Assembly: GCA_015852425.1 (NCBI GenBank)
Contig: JAAAIG010000021.1
Span: forward strand, 1 to 11,580
Origin: Gryganskiella cystojenkinii
Taxonomy: Eukaryota; Mortierellomycota; Mortierellomycetes; Mortierellales; Mortierellaceae
Direction of reading: 5' to 3'
Length of the DNA: 11,580 bases
Position numbers and translations under genes: made by a program. Below the pieces are notes generated by a model. It searched no databases. It was not told the DNA's origin and saw nothing but the letters and a program-made list of their open reading frames with translations. This document shows, in pieces, positions 1 to 7,424 of the stretch (position 1 is its first letter; each line of letters opens with the position of its first letter).

Positions 1-628
1 TACCATGATCAAGGATGACATCCCCAGGTTTATACCAAGTACAACGACTATGATGACCGACATGACAGTACGACTCGTCAATAAAGACCTCTGGGATCTT
101 GGGGAGTGGAGAAACCATTCTGGAGATATTTTCCAACCGAGCTCTTGCATACTGATAACGATAGGCGACATTTCCAGGCGACTCATACAAATGATGGCGA
201 CGTTGACCTGTTCCAAACTGGAGATCCATGGAATTCAAGCGACGGTTGACGGTGGAGGGGGACATGACGTAGTCAAGGGACTTGAGGTGCGTTTGAATGG
301 TGCGGACAGAGACGTGTTGACCTAGAAGATTTTGCTCCTTGACGTGATTTTCTATGGCGTCGGGTAAATCTGGCTCAATAGATTTTTTCCATCCAGATGT
401 ATTACGGATTGCGGGCGGTGGCTTCTCCTTGTTGTTGCGGTAGTTCAGGATCTCTTGTGCCTGCTTAGTCCCAGTCCCAAGTATCTTGGCAAGTTCCTCC
501 CGATTTTTTGGGAAGGGTCGTGAAGTATCAGTGACGATAGAGGGGTCAAAGTAATTAAGAAGGCGAATTACGGTGATCATTTCGTTCGATGTCCATGGTG
601 AATGGTACCGCGTCAATGAGTCTGACAT
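1..628 (-). CDS. Tc1/mariner-type (DDE) transposase, N-terminal part, runs off the left edge
   Basis: The frame is open without a stop for 209 codons from ATG 628 to the window edge. Residues about 43-66 and 104-133 look like helix-turn-helix DNA-binding segments; the second contains VSVRTIQTHLKS and SPSTVNRRL. At residues 181-198 is VFIDESYCHVGHHSRCTW, matching the first catalytic Asp block of Tc1/mariner/IS630 transposases, where an Asp-Glu-Ser follows a hydrophobic strand; D184 would be the first catalytic residue. Such enzymes cut at the terminal inverted repeats and reinsert the element at TA. The remaining two acidic residues lie outside the window, so activity cannot be judged. In-frame ATGs also occur at 715, 658 and 580. 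I chose 628 because it keeps the coherent SPWTSNEM segment; 580 is the minimal choice. No stop or frameshift is seen in this part, so the copy may be fairly young. The class call is firm, the subfamily is not. Confidence 0.82.
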   Translation of the reverse strand, partial: MSDSLTRYHSPWTSNEMITVIRLLNYFDPSIVTDTSRPFPKNREELAKILGTGTKQAQEILNYRNNKEKPPPAIRNTSGWKKSIEPDLPDAIENHVKEQNLLGQHVSVRTIQTHLKSLDYVMSPSTVNRRLNSMDLQFGTGQRRHHLYESPGNVAYRYQYARARLENISRMVSPLPKIPEVFIDESYCHVGHHSRCTWYKPGDVILDHG

Positions 629-968
629 GGTGAAATGTGGTAATGAATGGAGTTGCATTAGCAAAACCGAACCGCGCGAGTTGATTTTTGTTATCAAAAC
701 GCGTCTAGCGTTCATATATTTCAAGCCACGGACCTTTTTATTTGAAAATTGTGATTATACGGGTCGATGAAATTGAATAGGCCTTTAATTATTAATTAAT
801 TAAGTGTTGAAATCTCTGTTTTTCAGGCTCAGCCGATTATTGTGAACTCACACCTTTAAACGTCGTTGCAGTGTTCTCTTCTCCTGGTTCCTGATTCTTC
901 AATCTTCCCGCGCGCTAATGCCTTGAAAGCCAACTATCTCTTCCACGGACAACGTCACGATCTTGGTG
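629..968. other. AT-rich gap between transposase and plus-strand gene
   Basis: This stretch lies between two divergent coding regions. It holds an AT-rich tract with repeated taatta units at about 786-802. If the transposase belongs to a complete element, its right terminal inverted repeat should lie here, but the partner end is outside the window, so no repeat can be paired. The transposase frame stays open as far as ATG 715, which may be the true start. No RNA gene or clear promoter motif is seen. Confidence 0.4.
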
Positions 969-2003
969 ATGGCACCCTCGGTTGCGGGCGACGTTCGGAT
1001 GCGATCAAATTCTTTATCTGTTGGAAATATTATGGCAAGACTGGATACCAACGCAAGATTGAAAAGTCGCAGTCGAACGTCCGTCGGTTTGTCGAGCTGT
1101 TACATCAAGGTGACATGCAAAGCCACCGAATGCAGATGCTCTTACTCGGCAGTGATGATCATCAGCCCGAAGAACATATCGCCAAGGCTAAAATTCAACT
1201 TCAACAACAAAGTCAGACGACACAAGCAACAGCCATCCTCGCAGGGACAAGACACAACCAAGTCTGTTGCAAATCTGTTTCCGGTTTCGCCCTCGGAGGT
1301 CTCGCAAGATTGATTGGCGCGAGACTGAAAGACTCTGGAAACGGTCTGTGGATTCGTTAAACCAGGTAAATGCCTTGCCACCAAAGGTCGCTCAGCTGAT
1401 TCAGATCCAGGACGTCGACTCTGCAAGCGGTGACACCGGTCTTGATTCCAGGTCAGTCTGTCGCCCAAGGAGATGATTCAAGATCCTCAACTGGAATCCC
1501 ATTCGACCATCGAGTCTGCAACTATATCGAGATGCCCTTCGACTGCGTCCTTGACCTCATACACGTCCCAGGCCACCAGTACGACCACAGTCTCAGCCTC
1601 ATCCTTACCAGCAATTACAGGGATCCATTCAATCACTTCCAAGATGGTAAATGGCTCTTTGTCCTTTGAGGAACAAGAAAAGGGCGAAAGTATCATTCTC
1701 GAGAATCCTTAGGGTCTTCAGGAAGCCAAAGCCTGGATGGAATCTGTGACCAAGGCGATTCATGCGCGTATTCGCGTCCGTGGCGGATTCATGATTGATT
1801 ATGCACCTCTGGGTGCTTACTTGCCCGTGTTTTTCCGTGTAGTCCTGAACCCTCCTACAATTCGAGAACTGGACCTCGTCAAGTTGATTGAGGAAATTTT
1901 GGAATGTGGCGAAGCTGTCGCGGAGCTGTTCTTTTCGTTTATTATAAATCCGCTTTTGGATGAAAAGGAGGACATACGGTCGTCTCTAACTGATACGGTT
2001 TAA
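969..2003 (+). CDS. Uncharacterised protein gene, probably spliced; exon structure only partly resolved
   Basis: I do not recognise the family. The last exon (1713-2003) encodes a hydrophobic, helix-prone C-terminus containing IDYAPLGAYLPVFFRVV and RELDLVKLIEEILE and ending SSLTDTV. It joins in frame to a Ser/Thr-rich exon (1452-1646) across a likely 66-bp intron (1647-1712, gtaaatg...ccttag). That exon joins in frame to the DWRETERLWKRSVDSLNQ exon, ending at 1365, across an 86-bp intron (1366-1451, gtaaatg...ttccag). Both introns are phase 0 and share the same donor heptamer. Upstream the model fails: the first ATG-led frame (969-1313, MAPSVAGDVRMRSNSLSVGN) is in a different frame from the 1365 exon, and a third frame (about 1060-1250) also looks protein-like. 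Either another intron is unresolved or the 5' part has frameshifts and this is a pseudogene. Its stop is 26 bp from the stop of the convergent F-box gene. Confidence 0.4.
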
Positions 2004-2029
2004 AGATTATTATTATTGAGTCAGATAAA

Positions 2030-4102
2030 CTACCACCAATCGTAGTATGCCGGCTCCCAGTACATTTTCTGTTTCTGGACAAAGTGGACAACTTCGCCAA
2101 TCGCGACCTCATGCCCTCGTACGGTAAAGAAATCATCTCGAGATTCATTTCCGTAATTTGGCCAGTGTTTCTTGATCCACTCTTCCTCCTCGACACCTTG
2201 GCCGTGCTCCATCCTCCAGAGATGCATCCGTCGCATGGATTTCAATCCCTTCAGTAGATCAAAACCGTCTTCAAGTCTCATCGAGAGACATGCGTACTGG
2301 TACCCTGTCTGGGGAGCACAATTGATCAGGTCCTCATCATCCTCCTCGTCGTAATAGCCAGTCTCCGGGTCCCAATCTTTACATCCAAGACTGTCATGCC
2401 CTAATGAAAGTTCTCGCAGTTTTGTGAGACGGCTGAACTGGTACAAGATCTTTCGTTGGATGGATCGACTTTGCTCTTGGGAATATCGACTTGGATCGTG
2501 GAGTTCATCCTTGAGACGCCGACCGTTGGTTCGTCTTTTCAGATCTGGCCGAGGAATACCGCCAACCATACACTTGAAGGACTCGAGATCGAGACAGACC
2601 CAATCCTCAGAGGACCCCAGAATATCCTCGGCCATGAATAACTCAGGGTCCACTCCGCGTATATGTTTACTTGGGATGGTATCGAATCGTTTGAGCCTCG
2701 GAGCCGTACAGAGAAGTTTTTGGATAGCGGCACTGGGAAACCCTCTGTAGGGATCGATATGGATACGAAAATTCTCAAGGGTCTTGCTCTGATTTAGGAT
2801 GGCGGAAGTGGTCAAGGGTCCAACAGCCAATGCGATAGAGCAGGTCTTCAAACCACCACTGGTAGTACTACCATTATTATCATCACCTCGGCCTGCCATC
2901 GAGATCAATTGGGAAAGGCTGGTATCGTACAGGTCAATGTTTGGCGAGAGAATAATCAGTTCCTCCAGGGCTGAACCACACCGTCGATCTGTCAAAACCG
3001 ACACCAGGGCCGGGATATTTGTCCATGGGCTATTGATCGAAATGACTTTTAACTGACCGAGGGAGGGTAGTGGAAGTGGTGGAGATCCAAACAGTACACC
3101 TTGTCTTCCTTCTCCTTCGCTTCCTTTGGACCTTGGAGACCCTTGTTCTGAGTCAAAGCTAGAGATCTGTTTCATCCATGACTGATACTCCTCCCAACGC
3201 ATATACGAGCCGTAACCAAAAGCTGTTGTTTCATCGTCAAAGATTTTCAGTTGTTCAAGACATGCTGGCAAGGCGGACCAGAGCCTGGCCTGATCCACAA
3301 ACTGACCACGAGTCGAGATTGGATCTAGTCTAATGGTCAATTTTAAGAGACTTTGTTGAGATTGAGTGAGGATCTGAAGGACGGTTCCGATGAGACTGAT
3401 GGGTTCGCCTTCGTCCTTTTTCTCCTTCACCTCCTCCACTTTCTTCATCTCTGCCAGTACTAACGGGGATGAAGATCCCTGATTAGGCAGTGGATTGGCT
3501 CGGAATCCAAATGCAGAGCGCTGGTCTTGTGTTAGAGATGGCTGAGTCGCGGATCCAGACAGGCCTTGCGCCGGAGTTGGTGGCGCCACGGATCTAAAGA
3601 ATGACGGTTGTTGTGGAAGTTCGTCCATGAAGTGGATATCCAATTCCTGGAGCGAGGAGAGACCAATTAAACAGCCGTCGTTGTTTTGCCTATTCTTTTT
3701 TTCGACATTGCGCAGTTCGCGCTCTTGTGCTACGAGTTCAGCCATGGCCTGAGCCAACAGTTTCATGACACGGATATATCGGATTCGAAGGATGCGGATT
3801 CGTCCAAGGTTCTTGGCTAAGTAGACAACAGGGGGATCTGTGGTTGCGTCAGGATCGACAGCTCTCACTCCCCTAGGTAGGAGAGCCAGTCCGTGGAAAT
3901 AAGAAGGGTCGTCATAGGGTAGGTATATTCGGCAGATCTCAAAGGTATGCCAGATCCGGTTGATGACACATTGGTACCATTGCTTGTTGACCCGAGCACA
4001 GACGGTGAGATCGTGTTTGGTGAGGTGAGCAAGGACTAGGTCGAGGAGTTCTGGTGGGAAGTCAACTAGACCAGCGAGAGTCGTGGGTGCTTCCTTGTCC
4101 AT
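2030..4102 (-). CDS. F-box protein, 690 aa, intronless
   Basis: One uninterrupted frame runs from ATG 4102 to TAG 2030-2032. Residues about 12-55 form an F-box: FPPELLDLVLAHLTKHDL, then CARVNKQWY and an Ile-Trp near residue 50. In this family the F-box binds Skp1 and places the protein as the substrate receptor of an SCF (Skp1-cullin-F-box) ubiquitin ligase; the rest selects the target. The middle (about 190-265) is low-complexity, with Gln/Ser/Pro and a Lys/Glu-rich run. The C-terminal half has irregular leucine-rich stretches (LTKLRELSLG; LKSMRRMHLW) consistent with a divergent leucine-rich-repeat fold, but no clean repeat consensus. An acidic patch DEEDDED lies near residue 585. A same-frame TTG 15 bases upstream is not a likely start. 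The 3' half has a decayed inverted copy at 7425-8326. AATAAT repeats just past the stop may serve as poly(A) signals. The substrate is unknown. Confidence 0.88.
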   Translation of the reverse strand: MDKEAPTTLAGLVDFPPELLDLVLAHLTKHDLTVCARVNKQWYQCVINRIWHTFEICRIYLPYDDPSYFHGLALLPRGVRAVDPDATTDPPVVYLAKNLGRIRILRIRYIRVMKLLAQAMAELVAQERELRNVEKKNRQNNDGCLIGLSSLQELDIHFMDELPQQPSFFRSVAPPTPAQGLSGSATQPSLTQDQRSAFGFRANPLPNQGSSSPLVLAEMKKVEEVKEKKDEGEPISLIGTVLQILTQSQQSLLKLTIRLDPISTRGQFVDQARLWSALPACLEQLKIFDDETTAFGYGSYMRWEEYQSWMKQISSFDSEQGSPRSKGSEGEGRQGVLFGSPPLPLPSLGQLKVISINSPWTNIPALVSVLTDRRCGSALEELIILSPNIDLYDTSLSQLISMAGRGDDNNGSTTSGGLKTCSIALAVGPLTTSAILNQSKTLENFRIHIDPYRGFPSAAIQKLLCTAPRLKRFDTIPSKHIRGVDPELFMAEDILGSSEDWVCLDLESFKCMVGGIPRPDLKRRTNGRRLKDELHDPSRYSQEQSRSIQRKILYQFSRLTKLRELSLGHDSLGCKDWDPETGYYDEEDDEDLINCAPQTGYQYACLSMRLEDGFDLLKGLKSMRRMHLWRMEHGQGVEEEEWIKKHWPNYGNESRDDFFTVRGHEVAIGEVVHFVQKQKMYWEPAYYDWW

Positions 4103-4368
4103 CAAGAAGAGACACAATGAGGGTGAATGGAGAAAAGAAGCAGATGTTAATTAGGGAAAGTAAGGGGAATGAGATGGAGATGGAGATGGAAAGAAAGATG
4201 ATCATTCGCAGAGTTCACTTTGTCGTGAGTGATTGTGAGCCCGTCCCTAGATACTCTTTAGTTACTTTGCAGACAGGCAGAGTTTGGATTTTTGGCGGCA
4301 AAAAAGAGAAAATGGTGGCAAAAAAAACTATGGTTTTATCCATGTGCTCTTTGCACAGGTGTCTATGT
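4103..4368 (-). promoter_or_regulatory. Probable promoter and leader of the F-box gene
   Basis: About 265 bp separate the F-box start from the upstream broken gene on the same strand. On the F-box sense strand the proximal part is pyrimidine-rich and includes three CATCTC units, as in many fungal leaders. Further up are two near-identical blocks, TGG(C/T)GGCAAAAAA, at 4293-4305 and 4313-4325, 20 bp apart. Read on the minus strand, the 4293 copy contains TTTGCCGC, which fits the E2F/DP-type consensus TTTSSCGC. No TATA box is evident. The promoter call is positional; the motif reading is tentative. Confidence 0.3.
4171..4188. repeat. GAGATG trimer microsatellite
   Basis: Three perfect tandem copies of gagatg lie in the leader region of the F-box gene and read as CATCTC on its sense strand. 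The tract is short and probably just part of the pyrimidine-rich leader. Confidence 0.7.
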
Positions 4369-5028
4369 CTAGATTGATTTCGGAATCACAGGTGTAGAGG
4401 ACGAGGTTATCACGGTCGAGGAAGTCATCGTGTGTGGTGATCCAGCAACACTGCCGTAACCACCGTTGACTCCACCCACTGAACTGCCACCGTATTCATA
4501 GGCCATTACATAACCATGAGGAATAACCATTTTGATTCATCTGAGACTTGGACATGACCGACGGAGACGCTACAGGCACAGGCGCGAACTAGGGACTTGG
4601 AACAGGAGAGGGTTTCTTCATCGGGTGTACAAACAGTTTTAGTTCCCAGACGGTTGGAACCGGTGGCAAGGCATTCTCGTTGCAGACTGATCCTGGTCCT
4701 CCTCCTGAGGACTTATTCTCGTCCAAAGGTCCGATAGTCGTCACCACACTGGGCCGAGGATGGGATGAAAAGTTGAACTGTTGCTGAAGTTCAGCTTGAA
4801 CAGATTGGATTGTAGCATGGGTAGAGTAGACAGATTGTTGTTGAGACAAGGCGATTGCTGCAGGCGTTCTGTATTGCTGCTGCTAACAAGTGCACGTTCC
4901 TTCAATTTCTTCTTTCTTTTCCCGTAATAATAGAACGTCTGATCCAGGAGTTTCTCAAGTGGACATACACCATTCTTTGTCAATGTCATCGCAGGAGCAA
5001 CTGGGGCGGATGTACAGTAGCAGCTTTC
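4369..5028 (-). pseudogene. Broken gene for a Ser/Thr/Gln/Pro-rich protein tail
   Basis: Minus-strand pieces read as one low-complexity protein tail with breaks. From 4882 down, the frame gives QQQYRTPAAIALSQQQSVYS, then FNFSSHPRPSVVTTIGPLDE and a Pro-rich stretch, then a stop at 4589-4591. The same frame stays protein-like beyond it (FAPVPVASPSVMSKSQMNQN). A shift of one base near 4530 then continues as VIPHGYVMAYEYGGSS to a stop at 4369-4371. Upstream, an 86-bp candidate intron (4883-4968, donor GTATGT, acceptor TTGTTAG) would link to a short piece at 4969-5028 (CYCTSAPVAPAMTLTKNG). No catalytic domain is visible. Tails of this composition occur on the cytoplasmic side of fungal single-pass membrane proteins such as kelch-repeat proteins, but no kelch or membrane segment is seen, so that link is speculation. 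The stop plus the frameshift favour a pseudogene over an unusual splice form. Confidence 0.45.
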
Positions 5029-5390
5029 CTAAGGAGGTCAACAGTGGTTTGGTGAGAGTTGTCTCAGAAAATTCGTGTGGTGGCCGGCAAGTTGTTAGTG
5101 ATGGGGAGGGTGATGTCAGCAAAGTGCAGATGTATTGGCGATAGAAGTGGTAAGTTGCCGAATATCCTTTTCCTTTATGTCAATTGGACGCGGCCATTCT
5201 CTGATCGCTATGAGCAGTATTGCTTAGGTGGAAATTGCCAAGGAGCTTGGTTTCCTCCTGCATTAAGGAGCATTGTGTTGGAATAGACGCAACTAGTTGA
5301 AACGCGTTGCGATCTGAAAAAAAGTTAATATAAGTGAACAGGCATACAATTCAAGCGTTATCCCTATGGTTCCCATCTGATCCCTTGCGT
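5029..5390. other. No convincing gene
   Basis: No frame on either strand reads as a coherent protein over any length. The minus strand may contain upstream parts of the broken gene at 4369-5028, since short protein-like pieces appear in several frames, but I cannot join them. A good plus-strand donor-like GTAAGT occurs at 5150-5155 without a matching gene. Confidence 0.3.
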
Positions 5391-6380
5391 TTTTAATCCT
5401 TTCTTAGCCCCATGATGTTTCTGGCATTCCTGGATCTTCTTGATACCTTCTCCTTTTCAGCATCCCCTTGAACCCTTTGTTTCTTTTTCTGTGTACCTTC
5501 GATTTTTGCGTATTCTTTTGTGTGCCCTACGTGCCACTGATTGTCCATGATCCTTTTCATTCTCATCCCTTGAACACGTCTCATCCTCCGTGCAAATCCT
5601 CTGCTTTCTCCACTCCCTTGCTTTCCCAACTCTTTTGCAAGCATGGCAGGGGCGCTGTTAGTCAAGGACATGGTGGTGAATAGGAGAAAAGAAGGTCTAG
5701 GGCGGTGGAGGGGTGTATTAGAAGTCAGAGTGGTACAGGGAGAGAAATCAGAGGGGGAAAGGATAGCTTTACGTTCATGTAACAACACAATGCAGTTTTG
5801 CGTAGGAAGAAGCCGATGTTTTATGATGGGAACGACCAGGTATTTAGGTGTACCTAGTTCTATGGTAATGTGGATCGAGGGTTATTCCAGAATAGTTTAT
5901 GGGCGGAGAGAACAATGAGAACATTGTTGTTGAAAACCTTCCTAAGACCTTATCTTGTTACAGAATGTCAGTTCTGCACATCACCCAATGACCTTTGTTC
6001 AGCACTATATGAATGCTTGGTTGCCACAAGCCGCCTATCCATATCAGACTCGACCCTGTCTGCTTCAAGTTTGACCCTTGATGTTGTCCCTTGGTTCTGT
6101 CCTTTGGCGCTGTCCTTTGGTGTTGTCCCTTATCTTTGTCGCCGTTGATCGTTTTGACCCATTCCTCATCCTTTGCTACTTCATCCCTTGCTTCCTTTCG
6201 TCACTTGCTTTTTTCAAATCCCTGGATTTTTTGCGATATTCCTTGGCTCTCTCTGCTGACACCGTTTCTTTACTTTGCTCATGGCTGTTGACTCTGGAGT
6301 TGACCCAGGAGATTTCCTCTGGTACCCTCGTCTTTCTTGTCTTTGTTCTAGACTCTCTCCTTCTACTTTAGCTCTTCCTT
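5391..6380 (-). pseudogene. Pyrimidine-rich DNA with disrupted Lys/Arg/Glu-rich reading frames
   Basis: The plus strand is strongly C/T-rich, with many CCTTG/CCTTTG words, so the minus strand reads as purine-rich CAAGG. Several short minus-strand frames look like pieces of one charged low-complexity protein. Near 6200-6330 one frame gives SWVNSRVNSHEQSKETVS and AKEYRKKSRDLKKASDERK; then another frame gives RDEVAKDEEWVKTINGDK, entering the 13-bp array. At 5393-5660 another gives KKKQRVQGDAEKEKVSRR. Stops and shifts separate them, and the part at about 5790-6060 does not read as coding. This could be a decayed charged-repeat gene, or just purine-strand bias that makes any frame look Lys/Glu-rich. 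Because charged low-complexity sequence is easy to produce by composition alone, confidence is low. Confidence 0.25.
6072..6149. repeat. 13-bp tandem repeat, six imperfect copies
   Basis: Six head-to-tail units begin at 6072, 6085, 6098, 6111, 6124 and 6137, each close to TGTCCYTTGGNNN. The second to fifth copies are most alike (for example tgtcctttggcgc and tgtcctttggtgt); the outer two are more diverged. The period is not a multiple of three, so adding or losing a unit would shift any reading frame through it. Confidence 0.75.
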
Positions 6381-6396
6381 TAGATTTTCACTTTCA

Positions 6397-6404
6397 TATA
6401 AATA
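6397..6404 (+). promoter_or_regulatory. TATA box of the small secreted peptide gene
   Basis: TATAAATA matches the TATAWAWR consensus and lies 90 bp before the ATG at 6494. A start site 30-40 bp downstream would give a leader of about 60 nt, which is pyrimidine-rich (repeated TCATC/CTC words) as in many well-expressed fungal genes. Position and match to consensus are the evidence. Confidence 0.6.
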
Positions 6405-6493
6405 TGGTGCATTTTGCCTAGGCGACCTTCTCTTTCATCCTTCAATCTCATCTCATCACCCTCATTTATCTTCCAACCCATCAAGTCCAAAAA

Positions 6494-6658
6494 ATGCAGT
6501 TCAACAGCTTGCTTATTCTCGGCGTTCTCATTATTTCCGTTGTCGCTGCTCCTGCTCCTGCTCCGGATGGTGCTACTTCTGCTCCTGCTAGCGGCATCAC
6601 AGATTCGGGCTTCAGTTACATCGAGCAATTCTTTAGAGCCCTCGCAGGACTCACTTAG
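6494..6658 (+). CDS. Putative small secreted peptide, 54 aa, cysteine-free
   Basis: An intact short frame follows a TATA box and a CT-rich leader, with a favourable A-rich start context (CCAAAAAATGC). Residues 1-18 form a textbook signal peptide: MQFNS, then the hydrophobic core LLILGVLIISVV, then small residues with a likely cleavage near AAP. The rest is an Ala/Pro spacer (APAPAPDGATSAPAS) and a C-terminal segment GITDSGFSYIEQFFRALAGL that could form an amphipathic helix. There are no cysteines, no dibasic Kex2 sites and no CAAX motif, so it is not a typical defensin-like effector, processed pheromone precursor or prenylated pheromone. I know no family for it. It could be a cell-surface or secreted helical peptide, or the first exon of a longer gene, although no good donor is seen before the stop. 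TTTAATC and AATAAT words near 6845-6865 could serve as the poly(A) signal. Confidence 0.6.
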   Translation: MQFNSLLILGVLIISVVAAPAPAPDGATSAPASGITDSGFSYIEQFFRALAGLT

Positions 6659-7424
6659 GCCGGCCGTCTAACACTATGAGATGCAAACAGTCATCTGCAC
6701 AACCGCAGCGGTGAACTTCACTCCGCCCATCATTCAAATCGACACGGCCACCATCCCCAACTACATCATCCTGCACTACCCTCTACTATATAGTCCTCGA
6801 TTACATAGATATCTCCATATTTAAACCTCTCCAACTCAACGACAATAATCTTTAATCCTCTGCAATCCTTTCTTGTTACATGGGGCATTGTCCATTGTCT
6901 ATCCTCATTTTACCAACGATATCGTGCATTGAAATTTCGGGCCTTTGGCATGACTCAGAATTAAGGATGGTGAAATAAGCTTGTCGCCTCCCCTTTATGT
7001 GTGTTGAAACCTAGCAGAGGTTTCGGCCAATACTTTTCTTATTTTTTATTATTAACCGAGAATGTTTGCGATGATTACGCAAGCGAGACGTATGCGATAA
7101 CAACAGGCAGACAGCGGAAGCTACATATGATTTGTATTTGATGCTAGTGCGACCAGTCTATATGATACTACTGGCGTATACCCACGGTTTTGCCCTACAG
7201 GGATGAATAGTCCTCATCATATTCTTCTGATTTTGGGAAGAGGGGTGTGAGTGCATCCGCCCTTCGCCCACCTCTTACTCGCTCTTCCCTCTACCCTATT
7301 TCTATTGTTTTCCTCACATCCCTCTCATGCTCTCCCTAGGATCTGTCTCCGAGCTGCGCTCCACTTGTAGTTCAATTCAGAAATTAGGGCATTCGCTCAC
7401 TTAGAGATCAAGACTTTCTGGTTA
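6659..7424. other. Gene-poor stretch with probable 3' UTR of the peptide gene
   Basis: No reading frame of note is seen on either strand. The left part is probably the 3' untranslated region of the small peptide gene. A perfect 7-bp hairpin lies at 7006-7024. At about 7345-7390 there is a weak resemblance to the part of the F-box gene encoding LWSALPACLEQLKI, so the pseudogene copy may once have started further left, with a deletion since. No tRNA-like or rRNA-like sequence was noticed. Confidence 0.35.
7006..7024. repeat. Perfect 7-bp inverted repeat (hairpin)
   Basis: GAAACCT and AGGTTTC are separated by AGCAG. The stem is perfect but short, there is no following U-tract, and it may be chance. 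Confidence 0.5.

Noticed and set aside
786..802. taatta tract as a transposon terminal repeat
   Set aside because: Only one end of the element is in the window, so an inverted partner cannot be shown; simple AT-rich sequence is enough to explain it.
4103..4117. F-box start five codons upstream (MCLFL...)
   Set aside because: The codon is TTG; the first real ATG in frame is at 4102 and puts the F-box at the usual distance from the N-terminus.
4054..4377. 107-codon plus-strand open frame over the F-box start
   Set aside because: It is purine-repeat-driven, overlaps the F-box start and promoter, and has no recognisable features.
5393..5788. 131-codon minus-strand frame as an independent gene
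   Set aside because: Its ATG-led part is driven by strand bias, it has no domain, and the codons near the start are not coherent; kept only as part of the disrupted charged region.
6657..6664. GGCCGGCC palindrome just after the peptide stop
   Set aside because: A single 8-bp palindrome with no partner or context; likely chance.
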